From Schistosoma mansoni (lineage: Eukaryota > Platyhelminthes > Trematoda > Strigeidida > Schistosomatidae), in contig NC_031497.1 of NCBI RefSeq assembly GCF_000237925.1, forward strand, positions 22,325,249-22,389,248: a DNA stretch of 64,000 nt, given 5' to 3'. A program made the translations under genes and the position numbers. Below the pieces are notes generated by a model that was not told the DNA's origin, searched no databases, and saw only the letters and a list, made by a program, of their open reading frames with translations. Shown here in pieces: positions 24,146-35,539 of this stretch (position 1 is its first letter; the number at the start of each line of letters is the position of its first letter).

Positions 24146-24842
24146 CACTATGGGTTTCTATTGAATCAGTGAACGGATAAATTTTGATATAACTAAAACA
24201 GACAGCTTTATCAGTTTGATATCTTTTGACAATTTCGAAACACCATCACTTTTTTTTGATTGAGACTTCGTTAATTGTAGAACATTAATGGCATTCACAT
24301 GAAACATGACCCAAAGTAAGTCACGAGTATCTACTATCAAAGAATTCCAAGCTAGAACGATATAGCTTTCCAATAGGTTCTAGTTTACTTGATACTCCTG
24401 ATATTCTTAAGCGAGTTGAACAATATCTACAAAACTCTTATTTTATTGATAAAAAACCCATGGGCATTGATTAGAAGTTTGGAATGCTATCAATTTGTTC
24501 ATAGATTTTAGTGAATGGTTAAAATATGCTATGTCTATTTTCGGTTTCGTTGAAATAGTTGGGAACAGATTTGAGTAAATGAGTCAATTACTACTCAAGA
24601 ACATGAATCAGAGTTTAATTTAGTGCAGACTGTTATTATTGCATCGTTATGTTAGTAAATAATAAAGGAAGATCGTATAAGTCTCAGACCAAAACGTTTG
24701 CAAATTATTTCTACAATTCTCTGATTCCTGATTACAGTTTGTTGTAATACATTTTGAATGTTGGAGAAATTATGATTAATTGCCTTTACCTGTAGGATTT
24801 AGTACGAAGTGCTACATTTTAATAAGTCATCATTGTGTTAAG
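24146..24842. other. unassigned AT-rich sequence
   Basis: No recognised gene or repeat. Confidence 0.4.
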
Positions 24843-25075
24843 ATTATAAACCTATTTGGGACTCATCAGCTGGGTGTACCTGCATCTCAGAGTTGATGTT
24901 CACTCAGGACTCAGTAGCTGAGTGGATAACGCGATGGCGTTTGAACCAAAAGGCACTGGGTTCGAGTCTCAGAGTGAACATCAACTCTGAGATACAGGTA
25001 CATCCAGCTGAGGAGTCCCAAGTAGGACGAAACGCGCGTCCTGGATTCCACCGCTAGTCACTATCCATCTTTGCT
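24843..25075 (+). mobile_element. Family A SINE, head-to-head inverted pair
   Basis: A minus-strand piece (24843-24905: part of the hammerhead and the B-box arm) is followed by a plus-strand copy from AGGACTCAGTAGCTGAG through the complete hammerhead to CTATCCATCTTTGC. The segment CCTATTTGGGACTCATCAGC pairs with GCTGAGGAGTCCCAAGTAGG, giving a long hairpin with the tRNA-like part in the loop. Confidence 0.8.
25002..25046 (+). ncRNA. Hammerhead ribozyme, intact core (family A)
   Basis: Stem I AUCCAG/CUGGAU, CUGAGGA, GUCC/GGAC, GAAA, ACGCGCGU, cleavage after GUC. All core positions are present. Confidence 0.85.
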
Positions 25076-25084
25076 TACAAAGTA

Positions 25085-25680
25085 TTGTGTGGCATGATTC
25101 AAAATTATGTGCATCCAATATTTTAGAACAGAAAATATATCTGGTTGGAGAAGTGTAGTGTTTATTTATTTATTTAACATGAACTAAAATATCTGAATAT
25201 GAATATTGTTAGAAAAATTAAACTATTCACCTGTTAACCTCAACATATTACAAAGCCAATGAAAACATTTTACTAAGACCAAAAAATAAATTTTTTAGGG
25301 TTTAGAAAATTTTTATCTTATTATATTTAAAAGCTTTTATTTTATTTATTATTCCATTAAAACAAAAAACAACAACAACAACAATATCTTCTGATTTGAC
25401 AAACATTAAACAATAAAATCTGTTTCATTTTTTCCGGTTTGTTTTGTTCATCTCTAATTGTTTTATTTGATTACTTAGTCTATTAGGAAGTAGTCATACT
25501 CTTATCAAGTTTTAAAATGCCACATAATAATTAAAAAATATATCAATCAATTGAATTAATGTTTAGTTTTAGGGAATGTTGATAATTTACCTTATTGAAC
25601 ATTTTGAGTGAACATATTGGTAGGAAACTAGTTAATCAAATATCGACCTGCGGTAATTAAGTTAATAGAATAGTTTAAAA
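25085..25680. other. unassigned AT-rich sequence
   Basis: Contains a short (AAC)n stretch near 25368-25383. Nothing else recognised. Confidence 0.4.
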
Positions 25681-25893
25681 ACATTAACACTGATGGATGC
25701 TGGCCGGCTCAGTGGTCTGTCGGTTAAGTGATCTGGCGCGGAAATGGTAGGTCCTGGGTTCAAATCTCGCGAGGCGAGGTCGTGGATGCGCACTGCTGAG
25801 GAGTCTCACAATAGGACGAAACAGCCATCCAGTGCTTCCAGATTTTCCATGATGGTCTAGCTTCAAATGACTCATGATCTCAACTATATAAAA
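25681..25893 (+). mobile_element. Family B SINE, 5' truncated
   Basis: Plus-strand copy starting at ACATTAACACTGATGG, with A box TGGTCTGTCGGTTAAG, B box GGTTCAAATCTC and a hammerhead, ending CTCATGATCTCAACTATAT. The A and B boxes suggest pol III transcription. Confidence 0.85.
25790..25835 (+). ncRNA. Hammerhead ribozyme, near-intact (family B)
   Basis: Stem I GCACUG/CAGUGC is perfect, CUGAGGA and GAAA are present, and stem II is GUCU/GGAC. Stem III has a C-A mismatch and the cleavage triplet is AUC, so cleavage may be slow. Confidence 0.7.
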
Positions 25894-26871
25894 ACAAGTG
25901 TATGGGTATCATAATTGGGGTAATTAAACCTTGTAAACATTTACAGGTGGTATGTATGTAATATTTGATTGGCATTTGTATTATCTATAAAGATTGAATC
26001 AAAAGTATTTTAACTGATACAATAACTTCATTTTAACATGTTAGGGAAGTTTTAATTTATTGGTCAAATGAAAATCACTGATTCTACTACTAACAGATGA
26101 TTTAGAAGTATTACAAGCCAAAACACACTTTTAGTTAAAACTATTTATAATTTTCTACAGTGGTTTGTAGCAAGCAAATATAAAGTTTCGGCTATATATT
26201 CAAATATATGTCTAAGAAATGTTGATTAGTGACTACCAGTAAAATCTAAGATCCATCTTTTGTTTTTTTAAAAGATATATTAAATTTATGGTAGCATACA
26301 AACACGTAGCATTCATCTATGAAGTTAGTTACCAACAGTAACTGATCGATTCAATATTGAATATGAATGACATTAAAATAAAAGCTTACAGTTTATAAAA
26401 TAGATTTGTTCAATGTCTTTCTCTGTTGTAATTTAAATTTGATAATTTTTAAAACACCTCTCATTTCCTTGTTTGGTTTCAGTGTAATTTAATTAGGATA
26501 ATGTGATTCCATATAAATTTTAACGTTTCATATGAAAGCATGTCATATTTAATTGAGTTTCTCAGTTCTTATATATGCATAAACATATAAGAGTGTTGGT
26601 AATAATGAATTCATTTTGTTGCTTTGACATGGTCAGTAATGATAATTTTTTTTGATATTTTTATCTTAAGTTTTCAAAATTACATTATTTATTTGACCTA
26701 TTTTATTTTTCAGATAAAACGATAAGTAAATATGTAGTTAGATTAATCCAATTTAGAATGTTATTCAAAAGAACTTCATTTTCTGATCTCAAATTGTAAA
26801 ATACACTAATCAAGTACTTTTTTAATGATGTCTCCAATAAACCATTGTAAATAACTAGCGATATATATTAC
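25894..26871. other. unassigned AT-rich sequence
   Basis: No recognised gene or repeat. Confidence 0.4.
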
Positions 26872-27195
26872 TTACTTATCTACGTACGCCTGTTAACCTT
26901 CGTTGAGGAGTATAGGCCACCCACCAGTTTTCTCCATTTAACCCCGTCTTGGGCAATCATTTCTAGTTCTTTCCAGTTCACATTCATCCTTTTCATATCT
27001 GCTTCTATTTCCCGGCGTAATGTGTTCTTTGGCCTTCCTCTTTCCTGCTTCCCTTCCGGATTCAAAGTGAGTGCTTGCCTCGTCATGCAGTTTGGTGATT
27101 TCCTTAATGTATGTCCTATCCACTTCCAACGTCTTTTCCTAATTTCCTCTTAAGATGGAAGCTGGTTTGTCCTCTTCCATAAAACGCTGTTGTAA
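26872..27195 (-). pseudogene. RTE-clade LINE, 3' end
   Basis: Minus-strand 5'-truncated copy. It encodes the RTE C-terminus ([33 protein letters not shown] split across short pieces, [22 protein letters not shown]), then the 3' end CAGGCGTACG and a TAAG-type tail. It is about 75-80% like 30421-30745 by eye, so it is older than that element. Confidence 0.85.
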
Positions 27196-27610
27196 ACAAT
27201 TAAAAATATTCTTTCGGAAATGACTTTTCTATTATAAAGTATTAATCCTAAATAGTTATTTGAGTAGCTTATTCAATCTAATATTTCGTTGACTTCCATT
27301 TGAAAATCATGAAACAAAACTTTTCGTCAGATTTCTTTGATAAATTTATGTTTTGCATTATCTAAGCTTGTTTGAAGAACTACAACTATAGGACTAGAAT
27401 TTTGAAAAGAAATTATTCACTTAACATTAGCAGAATTATATCCCAATTGCAAAAATATAAATAAATAAATAATATAAGTAAAATAAATTTTTATAACATG
27501 GAGTTTTCTGAAAAACCGTAAGATGATTGAGAAACTGAATTATTTTTAGTCGGTTTAATTCAAGTATTGAACATCAAGATAATACATCGTAGGTACTTTA
27601 AACAGAGACC
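27196..27610. other. unassigned AT-rich sequence
   Basis: No recognised gene or repeat. Confidence 0.4.
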
Positions 27611-27690
27611 TATAGTAGCCAGTAGTGCAACCCGGCACGTACATTTTGTCTTACTTGGGACTCATCAGCTGGGTGTACCTGCGTACTAGA
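27611..27690 (-). repeat. Family A SINE, hammerhead fragment
   Basis: Minus-strand 3' part only: GTAGCCAGTAGTGCAACCC to GGGTGTACCTGCGTACT. CUGAUGA and stem II remain, but GAAA has become AAAA, so the ribozyme is inactive. Confidence 0.75.
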
Positions 27691-27753
27691 GTAGATTCTT
27701 TTAAATAAGTAAAATACATAAAATAAAAGTTATTCATTTTGAATTACACATTG

Positions 27754-28068
27754 TGTAGTGAACGAGAACATCAGTGGGGACAATCGAATGTATTTGAATA
27801 CAAAATTACTAAATTTCTTAGTAAAATCTGAGAACCATACAGTAAAGACTTCATTTGCAAAATGTCAATCAATTATCTCAAGCTTGACTGTTCCTTTTGC
27901 AAATATCAGTCGATCGTCTCAGACTTGATTGTTCTTCGGTTTCCACACCGATTTTTCTTTTTTCTCTTTCTTTTTCTCAATCTTCTTAACTTTCTGCCTC
28001 CAGGCACTTCACTTTCGATTGACGATACACACTACGTATATCTGTTGACCTCAGCAGCACACACTACA
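27754..28068 (+). mobile_element. LTR-like fossil (TGTAGTG...CACTACA)
   Basis: A 315-bp block with 7-bp inverted ends TGTAGTG and CACTACA, as in LTRs. A second, shorter copy lies at 42877-43095, with the two clearly alike over about 200 bp. The size is near the roughly 330 bp I recall for the LTR of the gypsy-like element Boudicca, but I cannot confirm the family. No clear target duplication and no internal region. A solo, broken fossil. Confidence 0.5.
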
Positions 28069-29694
28069 ATAGTACAAAACTTGTGAATTTTGAAAATTCA
28101 AGTAATTTTACTAAACTATAGATGGTTAATATTAACTAAGTGCAGAACAGTTCATATATACATAATTTTATATTCAAAACATCTTTTTCAAATTTAACAC
28201 ACTTTTAAAAACACTTTTCAGATGAACCAGAGGAAAGTGCACCAATGTATTCATGTGATCAGGATATTTTACAGTGAAACTTTTATTAATTGAAAATAGA
28301 ATATAGCATTGTATTTATGGGATTATGAAGTATGTTTCACTCTAGAATGTGAAGAATTTAATTTGACAGTTGATGAGGCCTAATCACCGAATCAGAATAA
28401 AGGATGTTTATACTGGAATATTTCTGTAGTTGGGTCATACTTTTAAATAATAAATTGGTCGTGAATTCTTGAAAAAGCAACTACCTGTCGTGGTGTTGTT
28501 GCAGATACAAAACAAACGTTTCTTTAGGAAGTGAGAATTCAGTTGAGCATAATAAACACTTAGTTTCGGTTAGAAACTGACGGTAGATTCAACAATTAGT
28601 GCTTTAGTCAAACTTGAACAAAAAATATATTTGCATATATTTTAGTGTAGAAAGTCCTTTTTACAATGCCATGAATAAATTTCAAAACCAAGGCTTCTGA
28701 TTTGAAAATAGTCGAACTCACTTTGAAAAGACGATCTTCTAATAGAGATTGTGTGGTCGGAAATCGTGTTGATTACAACTGATTGATCATTGGGTGGTGA
28801 TCAATGTCAGGTCTGTCAGGTCCTTATTAGTGCAGATCGAATCCTGTCGACCAAGTTGCAATGTGGCCACTAGTCTACAATGTTGATTATTGAATTGCAA
28901 ATTTTGGCTGGCGTCTGTTTTTAACTATCATCAAAAAGGTGATTTAGTAATATATAAGTATTACGAAATATATTTTATTTACCAGATTTTTGCTAATGTT
29001 TACATTTGATAAAACCGAAGGTGTTAGTACTGAATATATTTTTACCGGATTACACTTGATAATGATAATGTTATTAACTAATTATTCTTAAGGCAAAATT
29101 CTGGAGAGCTTAAAATACAGTACTGATCATTCAAACGCTCAGACATGACACTTGAAGTCGACAAAAACAGACCAGCGATAGCATTTTATAGCTCGTCATT
29201 TGCATGATTCAACATAAACATATCGTCAAGTAGATGCAATTTGTGTTATCACGTGACGGTATCAATCTACATTAACCATTCTAATGTTTTATTTCAATAT
29301 AATGTTTGAGTTTTTCATGAACTAAAAATCACAACGATATTATCAAAAGACAGTTAATATTTTACGAATTCATCGTATGTTGTGAGGAGGATACTTTGTT
29401 AAATGTTCCTTTTGGCATCAAAGTAAGTGGCGTATAACTTCACAGACTAGATCATTTCTTTGCTCATGTGTGTTCAACTTGTTTTGACTAACTAATGTTG
29501 ATGATAATAATGGACCTTTATTTGTGTTTTAAAATTACTGGTATTGAGTTCTTTTTAAAATGTCTCTTTTAAAGAGCATTATGGATCCTTTCAAATGACA
29601 AGACCTACCAAAAACTATGCATTTTTTAATAAAATTCATCGAATAGAATTACGCACATTTTAATGAAAATTTCAAATATTTTCATTGAGAGCAG
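28069..29694. other. unassigned sequence
   Basis: Mostly AT-rich. A patch of more even composition at 28745-28920 (TGATCATTGGGTGGTGATCA, then GTCGACCAAGTTGCAATG) looks repeat-like but has no second copy here. Confidence 0.35.
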
Positions 29695-29752
29695 GAATCC
29701 AATGGTGCCAACGTCTAACTTCAACCAATCCACGATATTGTACATCTGAACT
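29695..29752 (-). repeat. Family B SINE fragment
   Basis: A short minus-strand piece, GTGCCAACGTCTAACTTCAACC to CCACGATATTG, from the segment upstream of the tRNA-like region. Confidence 0.6.
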
Positions 29753-30165
29753 CAATGAATTGTGTCATTTTAAGTTGTTATTTAGAAACTGTAAACTATT
29801 CAGTAAGTAGTTGAACAGCGAACTTTTAAATTTTATGGTAGTTTGGTAGAAATGAAGTCAGAAAAACATTCACATGTCATTTTAAAATTATGGCCATCCT
29901 TAAAAAGAATGTGTGTAGTGAAAATTCAACCGTATAGAGTTATTCTATGTCAACAAATTTTATTATTTGTGAATGTTTATGTAAATACATTAAGGATATT
30001 ACCATAGCTCTGAACAGAATTAGTTTATTTCAGTTGACTGGTTGAGCTAACTGGAACAACAAAAACTGTATCATGTGGACAGTTTAAACTTAGATCAGGA
30101 GTTAGTGAATCCATTCAAATCTGATCAATGTTGAATTGACAATGATCTCAATTACTTAGTCTAGA

Positions 30166-30247
30166 TTCAGGAGTGGGATTCGAACGCATACCTACAGAGT
30201 GTACTGTGACCTAAACGTAACACCTTTGACTTCTCAGCCATCCCGAC
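30166..30247 (-). pseudogene. tRNA-Leu(UAG)-derived retropseudogene
   Basis: The minus strand reads GTCGGGATGGCTGAG, anticodon loop TTTAGGT (anticodon TAG), T loop GTTCGAATCCCAC, ending TCCTGAA. The 82-nt length and layout fit tRNA-Leu with a variable arm. Six of seven acceptor pairs form, but the first pair is G-A and the anticodon and T stems carry mismatches. A 13-bp direct repeat with two mismatches (30147-30159 and 30257-30269, CTCAATTA...) flanks it, so it looks retroposed rather than a working gene. Confidence 0.7.
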
Positions 30248-30427
30248 TCCAGTGACCTCAATTATTAAGCATTTAATTCGTAACATTAAGATGATCTGAA
30301 TTCAGTGACTTCAGATATTCTTCCCTCACTTAGACTTCATGAATTTACGACAAAACCTATATTTTTATTACTTGTTGAAGTGTTATCAACAACTAGTTCA
30401 TTTATGCTGAAATAAATTATTACTTAC

Positions 30428-33400
30428 TTACTTACGCCTGTTACTCCCAATGGAGCATAGGCCGCCGACCAGCTTTCTCCAACCCACTCTGTCCTGGGCC
30501 TTCTTTTCTAGTTCTTTCCAGTTCTTGTTCATTCTTCTCATGTCTGTCTCTATTTCTCGGCGTAATGTGTTCTTTGGTCTTCCTCTTCTCCTTTGACCTT
30601 CAGGATTCCATGCGAGGGCTTGTCTTGTGACACAATTGGGTGATTTCCTCAAAGTGTGCCCAATCCACTTCCAGCTCTTCTTCCTGATTTCTTCCTCCGC
30701 TGCAATCTGGTTTGTTGTCTCCCACAGTAACTTGTTGCTGATAGTGTCTGGCCATCGGATCCGAAGTATCTTGCGTAGACAGCTGTTAATAAACACTTGT
30801 ATCTTCTGGATAATGGCTTTCGTAGTTCTCCACGTCTCTGCCCCATACAGAAGAACTGTCTTGACATTTGTATTGAAAATTCTAACCTTGGTGTTGGTTG
30901 ACAATTGTTTTGAGCTCCAGATGTTTTTCAGCTGTAGGTATGCTGCTCTTGCTTTGCCGATCCGCGCCCTCACATCTGCATCTGATCCACCGTGTTCATC
31001 AATGATGCTGCCCAGATATGTAAAGATTTCCACATCCTCCAAAGCTTCTCCGTCAAGTGTAATTGGATTGGTGCATATTGTATTGTATCGGAGAGTCTTG
31101 CTTTTCCCTTTGTTTATATTGAGACCTACTGCTGCTGAGGCTGCTGCTACACTGGTCGTTTTCTCCTGCATTTGTTGTTGCGTTTGTGATAGAAGAGCCA
31201 GATCATCCGCGAAGTCTAAATCGTCAAGCTGCATCCTGCCTGTCCACTGTATCCCGTGCATTCCTCCAGATGTTGACGTCTTCATAATCCAGTCGATCAC
31301 CAGGAGAAAGAGAAAGGGTGAGAGTAGGCAACCTTGCTTAACACCGGTCTTTACCTCGAACGAGTCGGTGAGTTGTCCTCCGTGGACGATTTGGCAGTTT
31401 AGTCCATCATAGGAGTTCCGTATGATGTTGACTATCTTCTCAGGCACGCCGTAGTGTCGAAGAAGCTTCCATAGTGTCATCCTGTCCACGCTATCAAATG
31501 TCTTCTCGTAGTCGATGAAGTTGATGTACAGTGATGAATTCCATTCGATTGATTGTTCCACAATGATACGTAGAGTTGCGATTTGATCTGTGCACGATCT
31601 ATCCTTACGAAATCCAGCTTGTTGATCTCGAAGTTGAGCGTCCACGGAATCCTTCATCCTGTTTAACAATACTCTGTTGAAGACTTTTCCTGGTATTGAG
31701 AGGAGAGTGATGCCCCTGTAGTTGTCGCACTTGCTCAGATCGCCTTTCTTTGGTATCTTGATGAGAAGTCCTTCTTTCCAGTCTGTTGGTACATGTTCTT
31801 CGTCCCAAATCTTACTGAAGAGGATGTGGAGTATCTTGGCAGTTGCTGTTACATTTGCTTTCAGTGCCTCTGCCGGGATGTTGTCTGGTCCCGCTGCTTT
31901 GCCACTCTTGATTTGTCTAATGGCCATGCTGATCTCTTCAATTGTTGGTGGGCCAATATCGATTGGGAGGTCTGTGGGTGCTGCTTCGATGTTGGGTGGG
32001 TTCAGTGGAGCTGGTCGATTCAAGAGTTCCTTGAAGTGTTCTACCCACCTGTTTCGTTGTTCTTCAATATCGTTGATTACTTTGCCTTCCTTGTTTTTCA
32101 CTGGTCTTTCTGGTTGACGGTAATTTCCAGCAAGTTTCTTTGTTGTATCATACAGTTGTCTCATGTTTCCCTCTCTTGCAGCCTTTTCCGCTGTCATCGC
32201 TAAATCTTCCACATATTTACGTTTGTCGGTCCTGATGCTCCTCTTCACTTGCTTGTTTGCCTCTGTGTATTCGGCTTGTGCCTTGGCTTTTTCTGCTCTT
32301 GTTCGGCTGATATTGATTGCTACCTTCTTGTTCCTCCTTGCTTCAATTTTATCCAGTGTACCAACAGTGATCCATTCCTTGTGATGGTGCTTCTTTTGGC
32401 CCAGAACCTCCTGACATGTTGAGACGATTGCCTCCTTGATACCTTTCCAGCTGCTCTCTATGGTGGTTCCCTCTCCATTGAGTAGGTCATGAAAGGCCTC
32501 GAACCTGTTGCTGAGGGCTATGCTAAATTCGTTGAGTTTGTCAGCATCTCGAAGAAAGGCCGTGTTAAACTTTTGTGATGTTGTCCGCGCCATTGTCCAG
32601 TGCTTCTTGAGTTTTAGTTTCATCTTGGCGACCAGCAAATGGTGATCGGATGCTATATCAGCTCCTCTTCTGGTTCTCACATCCTCCATCGTCCTCCTGA
32701 ACTTTTTGTTGATGCAGACATGGTCGATTTGATTTTGTGTAGTGTGATCCGGTGAAATCCAAGTGGCTTTGTGTATGTTTTTGTGTGGGAATATGGTGCC
32801 ACCTATGACCAGTTTATTGAAGGCACATAGGTTTGCAAATCTCTCACCGTTTTCGTTCCTTCCTCCCAGTCCATGTTGTCCCATAACGTCTTCGTATCCA
32901 GTGTTGTCCATTCCAACCTTGGCATTGAAATCTCCCATCAGAATGGTCAGGTCCTTGGTTGGGCACTTCTCGAAGATTGACTGCAGCCTATCGTAGAATT
33001 AGTCTTTAGCGTCTTCATCGTAGTCGTTGGTCGGCGCATAGCATTGGATGATGTTCATTGTAATGCCCTCTCTCTTTGTTTTGAAGGAGGCTTTGATGAT
33101 CCTCGGTCCATGAGATTCCCATCCTATAAGTGCATTTTGTGCTTTTCTAGACAGCATCAGTGCCACTCCTTGTGTATGTGGGGCATTTTCTTCTTCATGA
33201 CCGGAGTATAACAGAAGTTCCCCTGAAGACAGTCGTTGTTGTCCAACCTGCGTCCAATGTGTTTCACTGATTCCAAGCACTTCCAGGTTGTATTTCCTCA
33301 TTTCCGCAGAAATTTGGAAGACTCTGCCGGTCTCCCACATTGTCCGGACATTCCATGTACCTATAAAAATTGTCGCTCTGGTTGTAAGAAGGTGCATCGG

Positions 33401-33445
33401 CCTCATGACTTCCGAAGGAACTCGGCTTTCATCATGAGACGTCAT
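30428..33445 (-). pseudogene. RTE endonuclease-reverse transcriptase with one in-frame stop
   Basis: The frame runs 148 codons (33445-33002), meets a stop TAA at 33001-32999, then continues in the same frame to 30428 (836 codons from the ATG at 32938). The first part is the N-terminal half of an AP-like endonuclease: GTWNVRT at residues 29-35, catalytic-type E61 in GISETHW, YAPTND at 136-141. The second part completes it (GDFN at 2-5, SDHH at 97-100) and holds the reverse transcriptase: KAAGPDNIP 347-355, [12 protein letters not shown] 474-485, [10 protein letters not shown] 532-541, FADD 576-579, then the RTE C-terminal [13 protein letters not shown] block. The protein copies element RNA at nicked target DNA. 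At the stop position the relative at 47401-49594 has glutamine (CAG), so the stop is derived. I saw no frameshift. Confidence 0.92.
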
Positions 33446-33619
33446 TTTTCCTTCTACTCCCAGGGCAGAGTTTGAATGGTTTGAATGATTTTTTCTGGTT
33501 AGCGTTTTTTTAGCGAGTTGATTTTCTACGGGATGGGGTCGCTAACCCCATGCCCAACCCTCCTCCTTTACCCGGGCTTGGGACCGGCAGTAGCCCCTGG
33601 AGGAGCTACAGGCGGAGTT
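33446..33619 (-). promoter_or_regulatory. RTE 5' leader, structured
   Basis: The GC-rich leader folds into successive hairpins: GUAGCUCCU/AGGGGCUAC, CCCAA(G)CCC/GGGUUGGG and AUGGGGU/ACCCCAU. The loop of the third, within GGUUAGCG, is perfectly complementary to a downstream CGCUAACC, so a pseudoknot is possible. Three copies share this layout (here, 4478-4617, 49440-49594). RTE leaders often carry promoter activity and sometimes ribozymes; which applies here is not known. Confidence 0.5.
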
Positions 33620-33632
33620 TGAAATAAACTAT

Positions 33633-34285
33633 AATAAAAGATAAATCGAATAATACTATCATTCAATTCATAACTCATCGAATAACAAGATCATAATCAG
33701 CACCAATTTACTAGTATTAAATTGTAGTTTTTGAATATAACTATAATACAATAAAGTAGTTCATTTAAGTCCTTAATTTTTTGGAGGATTATTAACAATC
33801 ATATCGACTGACCATTTCTATTTTAAAATCATTGAGAATAGTTAACATCTTCAGGACACTAATCGTAAACCTATGTATTTTTAAATTTGTATTGTTGTCG
33901 AGTAAGAGATTGTGTATGTGATGACTGAGAAATAGAATTTTTTTTAAATATACATTGAATACATATTTATTCAGATTATTGTGATAAATGCTTGTCCTCA
34001 TAGTCTCTTTTGATAAACCAATACAATCGTACACTTTTTATATACATCATATTACATACAATGCTTTATGAAAGTATATCAAAATGGTTAGAATGATTAT
34101 TTGAAGGGGATTATATCCATTATCAGTTTAAGGCATAAGTGTGTTGTTTTGTGTTTGATAATAATCATGTCGACAAATAAACACGTTGTTTTCAAGAAAA
34201 TAACTAATAATCACGAGAAGTGGACTGAAATAAACAGAGAATGGTAGAGAGCAACCCAAAGCGAGAATGATAGATTCTTATAATG

Positions 34286-34333
<48 letters not shown>

Positions 34334-35539
34334 TAAACAAAATATTATGAATGACCTACATAAGTAAAAAGAGTAGTCTGTTATGAACGATCTTATACAC
34401 ACCTATTTAGATAAATATTTTTCATTGGATTTATCATAGTATATAATTATATATTTTCCATTACAAATATAATCTCAGAGGAGTAAAATAAACTCACATG
34501 TTTAGAGGCGGGATTTTTTTGAGTTTCAATTAAAGCAAATTGTAAGCATTAGTTGAAAGGGTGTTGGTAATTGAAAACTTCACAAAAGCAATAATAATAT
34601 AAATATATTAATTACAGTTGAACGAGTAGTGCTTACAACCACTAATCACTTGGTAATAACAAATGTAATATTGTACAGTCACTAACACTTTACGAAGTCT
34701 TCCGATTACTTCGTCAAGTTTCTTACTAGATCAAGTCATTGGGCTGAAAACAGTTGATGAAAACCCTTCGGTCGAGATTTAATCTTAGTCAGAACTAGTC
34801 AGCAATACGTATCTATGAACCAGATACTGATGCTATTCATGAAGCTCGAACATACATACCTTAATGTCATAGTTTGAGACTGTACTATTGAGTTGACCGA
34901 TTATCATAATTATAAGTTGTGTTTATGATGTGAATGTTGTGCATAACACAACAGTGTAAGAACCTTCATAAACAGTATGATCAAATACTTGACGTACGGT
35001 TCACCGTTATGATTTACTTCATACAGATATTCCTCATATTGAGACAAAACCATAGCCAATAGTAGCTGGTGCATTACTTCTTATAAAGTTGTATTTGCAT
35101 TATTCAAGTCATAATAGATGTATTTTCAACTTTTCATTCCACAGGAAGTAAATTATGCAACCTAGCAAAAACTTTTATTCGGAGATCGTTTAGAAGTATT
35201 TTTGTTCAGGTTTATTTAATGATAATTTCTAATAAAAGTTAATTTCACCCTTGGAATTTTTCTATAGAGCTTGAACTTTTGATTAAATATATATCTGTTT
35301 TTCGAAATATGACTTAATATTACGCACAGAAATCTTTATCGACGTTTAGTGTTTATTAAAAAACCCTTCAATAGTTCATTTCATTATTATTATTACTATT
35401 GGTACAATATAGAATTTTCAGCACCAAGTATTCCAACAAGTTTATTCTACAAAAACAACAAAAACGAAAGAAAAAAGGCGAAAAATATCTGGATCTGTAC
35501 AACTTTTCAATTAGAACAGTGTTTAAGAATACAGGTTAT
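33633..35539. other. unassigned AT-rich sequence with a TA tract
   Basis: Apart from the TA microsatellite at 34288-34330, I recognise no gene or repeat. An 80-codon minus-strand frame at 33792-34034 has no motif. Confidence 0.35.
34288..34330. repeat. (TA)n microsatellite
   Basis: About 21 TA units. Confidence 0.97.

Larger units (their letters stand above)
30421..33619 (-). mobile_element. RTE-clade LINE (SR2-like), nearly full length
   Basis: A 3.2-kb non-LTR retrotransposon on the minus strand: structured GC-rich leader (33446-33619), one long coding region (33445-30428) and a TAAG-type short-repeat 3' tail instead of poly(A), as in the RTE clade. Imperfect 13-bp target duplications flank it: TGAAATAAATTAT at 30408-30420 and TGAAATAAACTAT at 33620-33632, one mismatch. 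Older relatives lie at 26872, 41037, 47401 and 54642. Its good preservation and near-perfect duplication point to a fairly recent insertion. Confidence 0.93.

Noticed and set aside
25700-25770. Functional tRNA genes at the SINE A/B boxes
   Set aside because: The boxes are followed by a hammerhead instead of a tRNA 3' half, and the same unit recurs many times; these are SINEs.
30627-32384. Long plus-strand frames (261, 131, 136 codons) opposite the RTE coding region
   Set aside because: They are antisense shadows of the reverse transcriptase frame, with no domain of their own.
33446-33619. HDV-like ribozyme in the RTE leader
   Set aside because: I could not form the required first helix between the element start and a later strand, so I report only a structured leader.
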